Source: Paramecium octaurelia (Eukaryota > Ciliophora > Oligohymenophorea > Peniculida > Parameciidae). From it: 64,000 nt of DNA. Below the pieces are notes generated by a model that saw nothing but the letters and a program-made list of their open reading frames with translations, did not search any database and was not told the origin of the DNA. Location of the stretch: positions 192,886-256,885 of the forward strand of contig CAJJDP010000113.1 of NCBI GenBank assembly GCA_905182995.1. The letters run 5' to 3'. A program made the translations under genes and the position numbers. Position 1 is the first letter of the stretch. Each line of letters begins with the position of its first letter. Below, in pieces: positions 24,970-38,369 of this stretch.

Positions 24970-25407
24970 GATATGTCATTCGAAATCTCTACCGCATAAT
25001 GGCTCGTTTTCCCAACAAGCAAAATTACCATTCCATCTACCTAAATTAGCATCTTTATTTCTGCTGTTAGTGACATAATTTAAATAGGGTTGGGTTCTAA
25101 TTAGTAATGTTAATACTTAGGAGTTGTAAATGCATGTCCTTATCTTCTGTAATTTTAGAATTCATTGATTGCAATTCCAATAACAAATGCTGCACCACAA
25201 TACCACATTGACATATTTCGAATCAAACTAAGAGGAAAATTTTTTGGATTAATACTTAGAAACAAGTAGATTTCTGAATGAAGATCTCCATACAAAATCA
25301 AAAGGGTTTTGAGTGATTCCATGATTAAAATCTATAGGTACTCTGTGATTTATAACTCTTCTTGAGAAATTGTACTTTCCTACGAAAAAGTTGGATGATT
25401 CACTCAT
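24970..25407 (-). CDS. Hypothetical small protein with one membrane segment
   Basis: It begins MSESSNFFVGKYNFSRRV. A 28-nt intron near 25236-25263 (GTA...TAG on the coding strand) leads to a short hydrophobic helix MWYCGAAFVIGIAINEF, then a conserved-looking YRRQGHAFTTPKY. The pattern of a basic start, one helix and a soluble tail resembles small mitochondrial inner-membrane subunits, but I cannot name it. No TGA closes the frame cleanly before the neighbouring small gene, so the 3' end given here is approximate and a further intron is likely. Confidence 0.55.
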
Positions 25408-25556
25408 TTATTTATTTAATATAAAATATATTAGCTATTTTATATAAATTTCTAGATGAGGACATAAGTAAGCCATTTCAAAACAGATTAATATTTCTAT
25501 ATTTAAGTGTAATTCTTGTTTGGGTTACTATTAATATAAATAATTTTATATTTTTA

Positions 25557-28500
25557 ATGAAGAAAATTAGACAATACACAGAAGAATATTTGAAATATTC
25601 AATTGGATATACTTAGATTGCCCTATCATAGGATTATTAAACATTTTGGATAATAATTGAGATAATTGCATAAATACAAAGAATAGCGATGGTTTTTTTG
25701 TTTGAAGAGGTGTTACATATTCTTTAAGATAGAAGAAATATAAAAATAAATTACGTCTCAGATCAATGGGTATGCAAATTTATGTCAAAGACTTTTGTGC
25801 CTACTATTTTGATGGCAGATATGTTTTCTAATAATTCAATAATTGCAATTTAAATAATTTTGCTTATTCTTTTATGTTCACCTTTAATAGCAATTGCAAT
25901 ATTCATCGAATATGAGAAATCAAAGTTCGCCACCATCTAATTCAAATCACAAGTAGGAGGACCGGATAATTCGAATCGTAATTATTGGGTTAATTTTATT
26001 AGTTTCAATTAATCTTTTAAACAGATCTTATAATATGTCGAATTTTATTGAAAACTTTTTGTATTAATAGCTGATGGGAAATGATTAACGATCATGGTTA
26101 AATGTAGTTAGAAACTTTTTAGCTAAATTATTGAATACATACCCTCATATATTCACAATACCTTTGATGTATTGGAATCTCTTAGTGGTGTTGTTGGTGA
26201 TTTTTGATGTTGAGATATCAACTAATTAGAAATTGTTCATGGTTGTTTTAGATTCTTTAACAACCATTGAAATGATAGTCTTGTGGACATTTTCAATGAT
26301 TGCTCAAAGAAGTTATACAATGTTTGATAATAATCATCTAAGAATATAATAGTCGACCTGGTTCAATATATCCTAAGTAGTGAAGTTCATGCCTATTATA
26401 GTTTAATTCATTTACTTTCTCTATTCAGAAACTTAATATGATTAGAATATATAGATCTTAATAACATCGATTATCTAAGTAAATTTGATAGGAGATTTAT
26501 TGGATTTTTTTATTTCAATTCCCTATATGCTAGAATATAAATAAAATATATCCTTTTTATGCTTGAGTGCTTCCTTGACGATATCACTTTCTCATTAATT
26601 TTAGTTGACTTAAATGTAATTATTCTCGATGTGTCTTATTTGTATTCCAATTTTAACAAAGATGATTAAAGTAATTTTCAATTATGTCATTCAATAAATA
26701 TTTGATTAATAATTGTATATGGAAAAGAAAAAAACTAAACAGCAAAAACGTTCAAGTTCTAGAAGATCGCAATTTGTGGAAGATGACTTGCAACCATTTG
26801 TAATAGAAAAGGAAATGTAGGAAATCAAAAAATAGTAAATAGAAGCCTTAAAAAACCAACATTTTCGATACTTTGTTCATTATTTAAGATATATCTCCTT
26901 TTTTAGATTGTCAGATCAACAATCATTGGATAAGTATTCTAAAATTGATAACATCAAGAAATCTAATTTTTTGATTAAGATTATTGTTCTTATTAAATCT
27001 CATGTTCAAAATTGTACTAGTGTGTATTGCTATTGTAAGGGATTTAGAGGAGAAAGGAGATAAGTGATGGATAGTAGAAAGAACAAGGTTGAAATGAAGA
27101 TTTATAACTCTATCTAAGTTAACAATATCTATCTTCAAATAGAATTGATAGAAAGATACATTAGACATTTCACTAAATATGTTTTTGAAATAGAAAATAA
27201 TGAAAAGAATCCAAATATCTTTAGATTATCATAATTACTACTATACATATGTGACTCCGAGGAATGTTATTAAGTTATGACATTTATAATGGATTACAAA
27301 TAAAGAAATATCAAAAACACGTCAATGTTGAATGAAGTCACTCTTACACTTATTATTTGTTTGGTCAAACATAAAGTATTATAAAAGATGAAACATAATT
27401 TAACTTAAGATGAAGTAGAAATAGGAATAAGATATAAAAACTATAGAATTACTGAAATCAGAAGAGATCAAATTTTAAATCGTATCTTCAATAACATAGA
27501 TTAAAAAATCAAATTTATTAAGAGTCTTCTAGAATAGAAAATGAACTTTCAATAATTGTTTCAATCACTTGTTTAACATGTTCGAAATATGACAAAAACC
27601 CAAAAAGAAATAGAAATCTTCTAAAAATATTCAAATTGTAGGACATCCGTTTTATTACATATGTTTTATACACTAGAAGTTACATGTGATTTTGATAAAT
27701 TTGTTAGATTGAGAAATTCCTTAAAAACCAAGAATTACAAATTCTTTGAATATCCATCAATAAGTGCAAATACATCTTCAGTTTAGGGATTCCAAGTGCT
27801 CTATCTGAAGACTAATTTGGCAAGACATTCAATAAATGGAAAATTTTTTAGAGGCTAAATTATGGATTTTTCTAATAATGCACCTTCACTTTTGGGATAC
27901 GAACCAAAAGAATTCAAACAAACTATTCAAACAGTACATCAAATAGTTACTCCCAATTTGGCTACATACCACGATTAATTACTTGAAATTTTCTTTCTCA
28001 CAAATAAACCTCCAATTATTCGCAAAAGAAGGCCTCTCATTATGTAAAAGAAATTTAAAGAATTGGTATTTTGTGAAATGTATCTTGATCTTTCATTCAA
28101 CATTTGTGAAGATGCCTTTCCTATTTATTGCTTTCTTAAATAGATTGTGCCCTATGGAAAGTATGAAAACATCAAAGGACACATTGTGATTTCTGATACA
28201 TTTAAAATCTAAGGAATATCGAATTTAGCATTAGAACAATTAAAGATTAAAATTCATGACTATTATAATAAAGGAATTGAAGAGATTATTCCCAACTTTT
28301 CACATTATGTTGAATAATTGTAACACTAATATTAAAAGTACCAAGATGAGGAAATTATTAGAGAGGAGAATGGTTCAATCAGTAATAAATTTGATTATCA
28401 ATAATAAGAGCGATTGCTTATCCATTTTACAATTGAAGTTGAATAATTGACATTTATTATACCTAAATTTGATTCCCAATCAGAGATTTACTATGCAAAT

Positions 28501-30900
28501 TGTTCAATTATAATGTCAATAGGATTTATACATACTAAAGTTTACCAAGCCTATTTAATATCTATGAAGAAGATTACTATGGCAGAAAATTAATCAAATT
28601 CTTAAATGTTTGATGTTTTTAAAAAAGGATCCTCTTAAGCATCTCTGAATCCTCTCAGATTGGATTCCATTTAAGGATTAATAGATTTAAAAAGTGACAG
28701 TGGAGACATTTCAGATTTATTATAGATAGAGTACACATAAAATGAAATGAATAATATATAAGATTATTAGTTGCCATAAATATATTCGAATTTTTAAACT
28801 CCTTTAGATTCCAGTAGATTAATACTTACTTCTTAAAGAGGCCACAATGAATAATTATAAATTAATGTAATTGAATCTCACAATAGTCAAATTAATGATA
28901 ATGATATTAAAAGTTTACAAAAAGGTTAGACTAGTTTGAAAACTAATACAAATACAAATAACAAGAAACCTAAATAATAATAAAAAGATTAGCAAGAATT
29001 TTTTGAGGTTAACGTTGGACGCTAAAAGATGTCTGAAATTGAAATTGTGGATTAAGTTTCTGGAAATGGAGTCTAAAAAGTTCATTAAACTGACACCCAT
29101 TAATAATAACATGGCAATAAAGACAATTCAGCTATTATATAAAAATCATAATTATATAATAAATTTTCAAAGAAAGGCAACATCCCTAAATTGGTCAAGG
29201 TTGTATTGGCTGTTGATGTTTGTAATTTACTCATAATTTTGCTACTGTCTCAATTGTTTTACTTACTTTATAAATCAAATATGGCTGAAAATAAAGATAT
29301 ATTAGAAGTATTTGGACCTTTTACAACGGCAGATTTAATTCGAAATACCTTGTTGGGTCTTGGACATTTTTAAAACTCAAAAAACTCTACCCTTTAAAAT
29401 GAAACATCTTAATTGATCACAGAAAATATAAACCTAAGATTTGCATTATTTTAATAAGTCTCTTAAAAAAAGGTGGTTACTTCTACAATATCTGACGCAA
29501 AGATGAAGTTATTTGACTATTTTTAAAAAGAATCACAAGAAGTGAGTGCATGGACTGAAATTTTTTAGATTTGGTATCAGATGAGTAACTTTAAAGATTT
29601 CAATCCTTAAGACCAACTATATATGCAAAAATTCCATAAAACTATTCATATTTTACTAAATTCATTCTTTGATTACATAGACTAATACAGAATAATAACA
29701 GAAGAATTTAGTTTAAAGATATAGAACAATCTAAATGATATTGTTTCATATTATTAGAGTGTAATTTCTTCTGTTGCTTTGGCAGTAGAAGTTGTTGTCA
29801 TTGTCTGTTATTCAATTGCTTATATGCACTTTTTCCGTCTTAAAAGGAGAATTCTTAGAAGTTCTGAATAAATCCAAATTCAATCTCTAGAAGCAGAGAA
29901 AATTAGGTTATCAAATATACTATATGTTTACAAAAATGCCAGTGAATTGAATCTATATAAATATCATTTCAATTTTAAAAGCAAATTAAATCAAGAAAAT
30001 TAGAATTTATCACAGTTTCAAAGTTTGAAGTTTACAAATTATACAAAAACAGATTCTAAAAAATAATTTAAAATACAAGAATAATAATATTCTTGTCTTT
30101 AACATCCGTTTGTATTTTATCCATTGATTGGAATATTTTTATGTTGTTTTTACTTAGAATATACTCTTATTACCAATTAGACATACATTGAAAGGCTATC
30201 ATAACGACTAAATTAGTTTTCTGTCTACATTAATTACTGTCAAGAAGTAACTCAAATTTGTTATTGTGATTATGTAGTTTAAATTCAAGACAAATTAAAA
30301 GAAATAAATATAACAGATGAACTTATAAATTCATACAAAGATCAAGTTCAAATGGCTTATGGGGAATTCTTGTATTATGATGAGTAGTTTAAATATGGAT
30401 ATTCAGATTAGACATTAGATGTTTTAAATAATCTGATATCAAATACTTGTTCAGTTATTGTTAATCCATTATGTATAACTATTTTAAATGGGAAATTGAC
30501 TGAAGGACTAATGTATTCCATTTAATATTATTCAGATATGGTAAGAGATGACCTTAATTCATAATTTAAATTAAGTAAAAAGTTCACAAGAGATGATTTA
30601 ATTGGAATAAATTTCATTTCATAGAGTTTGGAGAATTTATTCATAGAAATGAGAAACACATTAGAAAATGAAATCCAATCATAATTAAATGACAAATTCA
30701 GCTATTTCATGCTTTTCGAGATAGTAACTGTCTTCATTTACTTTTTTTAAATAATATTCATATTTAGATTGCTAAGTTAAAAGTTTTTTGTTTGTAGATA
30801 ATTACCATACCTATTGCCTCCTTAATCAATTTATGGAGAAGATAGTTTTCTAAAATCTTTATAATATATTGAAAAAATATATAATAATATTTTACAATGA
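25557..30900 (+). CDS. Giant TmcB-like multi-pass membrane protein with PAS-like domain
   Basis: One 25-nt intron (25978-26002) leaves a continuous 1,772-residue protein. The N-terminal 350 residues hold about eight to nine hydrophobic helices (e.g. IIAIQIILLILLCSPLIAIA, LMYWNLLVVLLVIFDV, MIVLWTFSMIA). A helical cytosolic region follows. Around residues 740-850 lies a PAS-like domain (RGQIMDFSNNAPSLLGYEP). The C-terminal third has further helices (VLAVDVCNLLIILLLSQLF, VALAVEVVVIVCYSIAY, FVFYPLIGIFLCCFY, EIVTVFIYFFQIIFIF). This architecture matches the large TmcB/TmcC-type proteins abundant in ciliates. Their role, probably sensory or regulatory, is not established. Confidence 0.8.
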
Positions 30901-30952
30901 ACTATTATTAAATTAATAAATTTCAATTTTATGAATTTGAATGATATAATCA

Positions 30953-31642
30953 TCAATTTAGTATCTTTTATAACACTTCTAATTCTGAGTATATTTATAT
31001 AGGTTGTTTAGATTTGATAATCAATTTTTTTCCATTTTTTTGTTGCATACATAAATCATTCTCAAATAATTACACTGAAAAGGCAAAAACAGGAGTATAT
31101 AAGATCGATTCAGATTCCATTTTTATTTATTGATTTCTTTGAATAAGTTATTTATACATCATATAAGTGAGAGTAGCCTTTGTAAGTTTTCTTCTTTTTT
31201 CTTTTAATATTTCTAATTTAGTTCGAACTTACTCTTTTTAAAAATTCACTACTTCCTTATCCTTTTATTCATGGAATGAGATTTATTTCTTGTCTTTCTC
31301 AAGAACTCCCAAAGCTACCATAACATTTATTGCATCATAAACCCTTCTTTTCAGATTTTGTATCTCCTTTCTTCTTTCTGTACTATGAATTTTTTGAAGT
31401 TCATTTTACAATTTTTCAATAAGTATTTTTGCTAATTCTTTGTAGGTAGTGCTTTTTAGTTCCTTTACGAGTGTCTTAATTTGGAAGCTTAATCCTTTGA
31501 GACTCCAAAAGGATTTGCTTTTTTACTTTTCTGATTCTGAAGTCTCAGAAATTTTATATTCCGAGTCAGATTCTTATTTAGATGAATCAGAAAGCAATTC
31601 ATCTTCAACACATTTTGAAAACTTCTTTTGAGTTCTTTTCAT
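30953..31642 (-). CDS. DP-type partner of E2F transcription factors
   Basis: DP proteins dimerise with E2F and bind promoters of cell-cycle genes. The intronless frame gives 229 residues. The winged-helix domain covers about residues 45-125 and ends with LKRRVYDAINVMVALGVLEK followed by DKKQI, the DP/E2F recognition-helix signature (RRVYD). A leucine-rich dimerisation helix follows (QVRTKLEILKEKRRKLTKA). The N-terminus is acidic and Ser-rich (DSSKQESDSEYKISETSESE). The absence of an E2F-style transactivation tail and the RVYDAINVM form favour DP. Its stop codon lies 52 bases from the stop of the convergent TmcB-like gene. Confidence 0.85.
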
Positions 31643-31748
31643 TTATGAATAGAATTTTGTATTTTATGAATTATTTATTAATTAATTTGATAATTAATTA
31701 AATCAATTAAACACTATAATATATAACTTGTAAATTTTTAAATTCTAA

Positions 31749-31934
31749 ATGGATATTTAAAATCTCTTCAACACATGCAATTGGAAAGTTGATCTTTAAA
31801 AAGAAAGTGCTATCATTTCAAACACAGATTTCATGCAGAACATGTTGGAATCGTGTTTAAAAATTAAAGAGAAATACAACAAAGACAAGATGATCATTCA
31901 ATATATTATTTAAGTGAAAATATTTCCAAGATGA
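31749..31934 (+). CDS. Short ORF, 61 aa
   Basis: An ATG-to-TGA ciliate-code frame with mixed composition (MDIQNLFNTCNWKVDLQKE). No family or motif is recognised. It may be the first exon of a small gene, since AT-rich coding-like sequence continues for about 100 bases. It could also be spurious. Confidence 0.3.
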
Positions 31935-32142
31935 GAGATAATTCACTACCAATTTGAATGAGATAAAATAATAAAATTTAATTAAGAAATCTCCATAATT
32001 CTAGTAAAGGAAAAATTGATTTAAAAAATAATGATGTATTCATAAAAAAATGATCTAAGATTCAATCAAAAGTTATTTGTCTTTATATTTTAATCTAAAT
32101 CCGGCTATGAACCAACCTTATCTCTTAGAAATTAGTAATTAT

Positions 32143-33985
32143 TCATCTATCGAAAATGATTACCAGGTAAGGTAGTGCAATTACTAATTAATATTTTAAA
32201 TATCTATCAAATAATTTAATGATAAGTACTTTAACACATTCAAGATTCTCTTCTCCCATCAAATTTATCATTATTTCTTTTTGATCTAACATTTATATTG
32301 GGTGCTATGATTCTTCAAGAATCTAGCGAACATCTTAAAATTTTTATTCGCCTAATTTTTTTTTCAAAAAATCTGCCAATAATAAATTTCTATTTGGAGA
32401 GGTAGGGGTTTTTGGGTTGAATAATTATTTATAAAATTATGTTGGTGTTTCATTTTATTATTATTGTTATCCTACTTTTTCTATTAAATCAGTATCAATA
32501 GAAATTATTTTCTTTGTCATTGGCTTCTTAATGTTTAATTGTATTTGTTCTGAAAAAAGCTGTTAAAATAGTAAAGATTATGATTTATTTTATGGAGTAA
32601 AGATAGGTTTTTACATTTGTTTTATATTAGTCTAAACTTATTCAGATTAGGTATTATCAATTTATTTGAGCATTCCTATCAGTCTCTATTTATATAACTA
32701 TGAGAATTTTATTCTTTCCCTCTTTATTTCTGGAATGTCTAAGATTTATGAGATTTCCGGTCTCTCTTATGGATTTTTTTTTAAGCATTAATTTATTATA
32801 TCCTGATAAACTAAAGGAAATCCTTCAGGGAGTTTGGGAGTCTCACATTTTATGATATTTTTGAAAACTTCATGCAAAGATTCACCTTGAAATGGCTTTT
32901 ATTTCGTGCACAATTCGTAGAGCAAACATCCCAAACCCCAAATATCACTCTTAATATTGGATGGTTTAGATTCGCAAATCTCAGGCGACAAATAGTAAGG
33001 AGTACCTCACAGTATCAATTGAAAATAATATACCTAATTACGTCAGATTTAATGAGGCATCTAAATTTTTAGAAATGCTAAAGTCTCCCAATTTGATCTA
33101 GATATCTATTAATATTTATACTATGCCATCTTTGGTCAAAAACACATTTTTCATTTTAATATCCTTATGAACAATATTCATAGAATGCAAATATTATACT
33201 GCTTAACACAATTATGTGAACCAATTTAATATGTTTGCTGGATTATTTTTTGTGTATATTTACAGATCATCTACATTTAGATATAATTTTGAAATACAAT
33301 TTTCCGCAAACTCCATTAAAATGCATAATTAATCATTCTATATAAATGAGCCATAGTATTTTATAATATTTGGATGTTTTAAAACCTTCAACAAAGTAAC
33401 TTCATTTGTTGGGTCAACACTCTAAAATTACAAATCGATTAACTTGAGGGCAAATTTCTTTTGTTTTCTCAATCCTATACCTATCCTTTGTTGTCTTCAA
33501 CTAGCCATACATCACCAAAATTGCCTTTTCCAATCATTTTTATTCTTTTATACTTATCCATTAGATTCTTAATATATTTATAAATAATTTGGTTTTTATA
33601 AATCTACTCTTATTAGGAAATCAACAGTATCCATAAGTGTATTTCATTAAAGAAGCACCAATTCCATAAGAATATTTGGACAAAAGCAAATTCTTCTCTT
33701 AAGTTCAAATTATTTTTGATATCTTTAACTTTCTTCTTGATCCATTTTTGTTTGTCGAATATTATTGAAAATTTAAATTAATAAATAACATTCTGATGAA
33801 AGTAGCCAAATTTTATAACACCCTTATTATCTTTAAATATTAAATTGTAATTTTATAAAAGTCTTAAATTGTGATGCTTCGAAAAGGCAACCTAGTAATT
33901 GCTTCTTAAGTCTCCATAAACATAGAGTTGATATTAAATATTTGGTTCCTAATAGTTTGATCCTATTTATATTCTAATATATGTT
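32143..33985 (-). CDS. NEK-like protein kinase with an N-terminal extension
   Basis: The kinase domain starts [22 protein letters not shown] (Met at 33561). The catalytic loop reads HKDIKMKN and the magnesium loop reads DFS where DFG is usual. Then come YYLSPEIC and [14 protein letters not shown]. The tail ([27 protein letters not shown]) matches the C-terminal region of ciliate NEK kinases. A 24-nt 3n intron separates DGI from IKLGDF. Upstream of Met 33561 the frame stays open to about 33985 with a folded-looking segment ([34 protein letters not shown]), so the true start is further upstream. NEKs act at basal bodies and in cilia length control. The DFS loop makes catalytic activity uncertain. 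Confidence 0.75.
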
Positions 33986-34334
33986 CAGATTTGAAAAAAA
34001 AAAGGAGAAGATTAATTACTTTAATTTTTTCAATTTATGCTTGATTTGTAAAAAAAATTAAGCAAATTCTTTAAATCCGTAAGTTAATTTTCTTATTATC
34101 TTTCAATTAATATGTAAACTATACAAATTCGCAATATTTTGAACTTATTTTTAATTTTTCTTTCTTTATTACTATCTTCGTTCTTTATTCTATAGAAGAA
34201 CAAAAGTATCTGTAAATATTTATAATTTCTTTTTATTTGATTGATTCTTGTCAAACAAATCCATGGAATTGATATTTTAATAGTTTTGCTTTGAATTAGT
34301 TATAAATAATATCATAGTTAATATTATTTGTATT
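33986..34334. other. AT-rich spacer, probable 5' region of the NEK-like gene
   Basis: Very AT-rich with homopolymer runs. I could not identify the first exon of the NEK-like gene or a clear promoter. It lies between divergent genes. Confidence 0.4.
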
Positions 34335-35880
34335 ATGAATTGGTAGTAATAATAAAAAGATGAGCATGAAAGTATTTTTAATAATGGAGGTGACTTTTGG
34401 TTGCCAACTAAAGTTCAAGAAAGCCAGTTAAATCTAATTTTCTAAAGAAAGGCTTTTCAAAAACAAGTTAAATCTAGAAAGTGGGAAATTGTACATTTAG
34501 AATTATATGTTGACAAGTAATTACTTAATATATATATAGATTGGTTAAAATTGTGAATAATTAAGCAGAATATTGTAACATTAATGCTTGCTATTTAAAA
34601 AAGATTAAATATTTGAATCCTCAATTCAACCTTATAAGCATGGGTTTAGATTAAATTATGGCAAACATAGAGCCGAATTCTTTACAGAAAGTTAAGATTA
34701 TTATGAAAAATGGCAATCTGTTTTGAAAAGATATTGTATTCTAACCAAATTTAACAAAAAATACAAACTTATTTGCAAACATAAACTAAATGAGCCTTAT
34801 CCAGCTTTTATAGATTGTTTACCTTCGTCATCTTTATACATATAAGGCATAACGAAATTCTGATGGGTTATTCTTTTAAATTCGAATTGTTGAAAAGAGT
34901 TAACTTGAAGATCCATTCATGGCAATAAATGAAATTGCTATCTTAAGGAGATTAGATCACATATATATATAAAGATTTTAGGAAGTTTATGAAGATTAAG
35001 TATATTTATATGTTGTTTATGATCAATATGCAGGAACAGAATAAAAGTTTCTATTTCCTTAGTTGTTATAGACCACTGAAAAAGTAATAGCTGAATTACT
35101 TTATAAATTATTATTGGGATTACATCACATACATAGCAAAGGATTGTTTCATAGAGATATCAAATTTGATAATATTTTTAACAGGTTTCCTGACTGTATC
35201 ACTGATTGCTATTTTGTTAATTTTTAAAGTGCAGATTTTCACGATAATAATAAGATGCATAAGAGAATAGGAACTCCAGGTATTATGGCTCCAGAAATTT
35301 TCAAAACCAAATAATATGATTAATAAATTGGCGTTTTTCTTTAGGAGTGATTTTTTATTATATTGTATTTGGTAGAATGCCGTTTGGCACCGATTTCAAT
35401 GAAGTACGTTTTATTATTTAAACAGAGAGTTGCTCTCAAGAAATGAATAAGGAGATATAGAGTATCCAGATTACTGTAAAATATCAGTCAGTGGACTTCA
35501 GTTGATGAAACTAATGCTACAAAAAGATGCGTAAAAAAGATTTACCTCGTTTTAAGCTCTAAATCATCATTGGTTTATAAATTTAAAAATCAGAGACTTA
35601 TTGAGAAAACCAAGCGTTATGATGAACCAAATTAAAATGGGGTCTGGACTGAATTTATCCACAATATTAGAAAAATCTGATATGGTAGAGAATTCTAATA
35701 TGTCTATTGCTCCCACTCCAAGAGGAGCCAAAAAGAAAAGTTAAATCTCAACATCCAAATCTTCCGACCTGAATATTTTAGATTAAGAATTTATTTATGA
35801 TTCAGTTAACAAGTATAATGCCCCGACCATCAAAGTTAAAACTTCAATCTAGTTAAACTTAAATGTAAAAATGATTTAAT
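34335..35880 (+). pseudogene. Decayed PH-domain protein kinase (CDPK/CAMK-like family)
   Basis: The order PH-like then kinase is typical of a large Paramecium family. Recognisable pieces are WQSVLKRYCILTKF (end of the PH part), MAINEIAILRRLDH, LLLGLHHIHSKGLFHRDIKF, GTPGIMAPEIF, LGVIFYYIVFGRMPFGTDFN and MLQKDAQKRFTSFQALNHHWF. The glycine loop and the Lys of subdomain II are not recognisable. The DFG region reads FVNFQSADF. The frame slips by one base in the T-run near 35335, and again between about 35400 and 35450. There is no proper stop after the C-terminal tail near 35880. A 23-nt intron near 34515-34537 is still well formed. It was likely a functional kinase in the past. Confidence 0.65.
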
Positions 35881-36570
35881 TAGATAAATCATACTATTTT
35901 TTATATTTATTTTAGTTACTCTTCGCAATAAAGGAATTTAATAATTTTATAATTTAACTTATAGGAAAATTCTTTTGTAAATTCTATAAAAAATATATCA
36001 TTAAAAATATTTTTTGTTATTTTTATGACCAAACTAATGTTTTATTAGTATTATTTAATCAGATTAAAATGAAAAAATCCAACAATCGATCTTTACAACA
36101 ATCGCTTTAATAGTAAAGGTTTATATCATTGTTTAATCTAATGTTGTTCAAGAATAATTAAAAATAACAATAATTCATTTATTTAATTCATTAATTCATA
36201 CTGATTTTAATATTGAAATAATAAAAAAGTAGATCAATCAATTTTGAATTTTGTTTGTGGAGTACGAGAAATTTAATGATTATTTTTGACTAAGATATAG
36301 GAGAGGTCGACACTATTTTATAATAATCTGATCAGATCATTTAAGTTGTATATTATATCAAACAATACTAATTTAATATTAATTTTATATATAATTAATA
36401 TATTTATTATCAACAATTAATGAGATTTCTATAGAATAGTAGAAATAATCTAATAATTTTATTAATATTAATAATTAGTCAATTAAATTATTTTAAGAAG
36501 AGTATTTTAATTAATTAAAAAGTCAGTAATTTCTTCATTTGCAATAATTTTTTTATTTTTAAATAGCAAC
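35881..36570. other. AT-rich spacer without a recognisable gene
   Basis: Long runs of A and T with no TGA in one frame simply because of composition. No coding signature, tRNA or repeat family was identified. Confidence 0.5.
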
Positions 36571-37831
36571 ATGAATTTGAATTCTTAACCTTCTTAAATT
36601 AGATATCAAAATGTAAGATTAGTAAAAAGTACTTTGCCATTTTTTGAATATTTCGCTGTATAAAAATCTAGCAAGAGAGAAGTAATATTAAAAATACAGA
36701 ATTCTATCAATTCAAATGTTTTGCAATAGGAAACTGCTAAATTGATACAGGTCTAAGATATTGAAGGCATACCTGAAGTTATAGATTATGGTAATAATAA
36801 TGGTTAAAGGTATTTTTTCTAATTAACTTAGATATTTTTTGGCTACTTAAAGTCTTGGCCCAACTTTAAGTTCGATTATCAAGACAAACGGATAGATGTC
36901 ATTAAAAAACATTTTGTTGATTGGTGTCTAATTGATTAAACTAATTTAGAAAATTCACAATAAGAATTTTATTTTGTGTAGTCTTACACCAAGCAACTTA
37001 TGTTTTGGATCCGATACTGAAGATAAACTAATATATTTGAAAGACCTATCATTTTTTTAAACCAATGAAGAAGAGTGTGAAATTTAAAAATTTCCAATTA
37101 GAGAAATTAATTTTCTTAGTCCATATTTTATTATTGCTAGAAGCCCAAGATATATTGATGATTTATATAGCTTGGCATACTTATTACTATACCTATTAAA
37201 TGGTAAGAATATTATTTTATCATAATTAGGAACTCTCCCTTGGCAGTAATTTGATAATATATTAAATAAAACATAATTTGAGGAATTGTAAAACCAAAAA
37301 ATAAAAGTAATAAATGATCAAACTTTTTTAAATTCATAGCCATCAATTTTTGGTGAATGGTTTAAATATTTAAACTCTTTAAAATAAAGCTAACTTCCAA
37401 ATTATATTTATTTAAGAAATATTTTAATTTCTAAAATTTATGAAAATGGATGGAAACCTAATGAATAAATTTTATATAAGTCTGATATTATGAAAAATAG
37501 CTCTAAATCTATTGTTTCTATAAAAAGCAGAAGTCGAGGAACTTCTGTAACAAAAACTCCTAATCAAAAAATGATTGATATATTAAGTCCAATATACGAG
37601 GTTGATAAAGAATTTGAATTAGCTCAGTCGATATAAAAACAAAAGGACGGATTGTATTACTTTTAATAATTATAAAATTTATAAAATTCAATGGAAGACT
37701 AATAACTTATAGAAAATAATATCAGTTTTACTTCTATAGAATAGAATGAAAGCGAATTATGGAAAAAAATGGAGAAATTAGATAAAATATCAAATCCTAT
37801 AAAAATGATGAATAAATTTGGAAAAACTTGA
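36571..37831 (+). CDS. Casein kinase 1-like pseudokinase
   Basis: The CK1 family pattern is visible: an N-lobe start (FEYFAVQKSSKREVILKIQ), the IEGIPEVIDYG strand, PSNLCFGS in place of the region after the catalytic Asp, and the C-lobe helix YIDDLYSLAYLLLYLLNG followed by GTLPW. The HRD motif and the DFG motif are not recognisable (LKDLSFF occupies the latter). The protein is therefore probably a pseudokinase or a degenerate paralog. Likely introns are GTATTT...CTTAG near 36812-36833 and GTAAGA...ATTAG near 37204-37230. One more is needed near 36980. The C-terminal tail is Ser/Gln-rich. Confidence 0.6.
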
Positions 37832-38369
37832 CGATATGTTTAGTTAATGAACTATGAGTGTATTAGATTAAAACTTAATTGATATATTTTTATAATTTCT
37901 GTATTACCATAGTTCGTATTGATATCTAAAATATTAAACATAAAATATATATTTCCTAAGAAATTTCAAAGGAATAAATAGTTCTCATATAAGGCCTTCA
38001 TTAAATATTTATTTCTCTGATGAAAAAAAAGAATTTTTTTCTTATCATCAACTCATCTTCTTTTATTCTTACTTTTTTAAATAGCACCGAACTATTAATA
38101 TCAATAATACATAAAATTTAGATTATTCAACGTCTATATTTTCAAGTGTTTGCTAATTTTACATGCTATTGACAAGAATAAAATCTTAATACAGTTTAAA
38201 TCATTTACTTAGTTTTGAAAAACCTGAAAACCTATTTACTAATTCCAAATAGATATAGAACATGAAAATCAATCCTTTTAATTTTTCGGTTTATTGATTA
38301 AAAGAAAATTCTAAAATTTGCAAACTGTGTATAAAGCAAATTATTAAACAAAAATTAACCCATTATTTA
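37832..38369. other. AT-rich spacer
   Basis: No coding frame or structured element was recognised. It leads directly into the first duplicated block. Confidence 0.5.

Noticed and set aside
30901-31160. Extension of the TmcB-like protein past its TGA
   Set aside because: The frame has more TGA codons and is antisense to the DP-type gene, whose coding frame is clean over the same bases.
35881-36570. Long TGA-free frame after the decayed kinase
   Set aside because: It is AT-driven, has no protein-like pattern, and follows an already frame-shifted gene.
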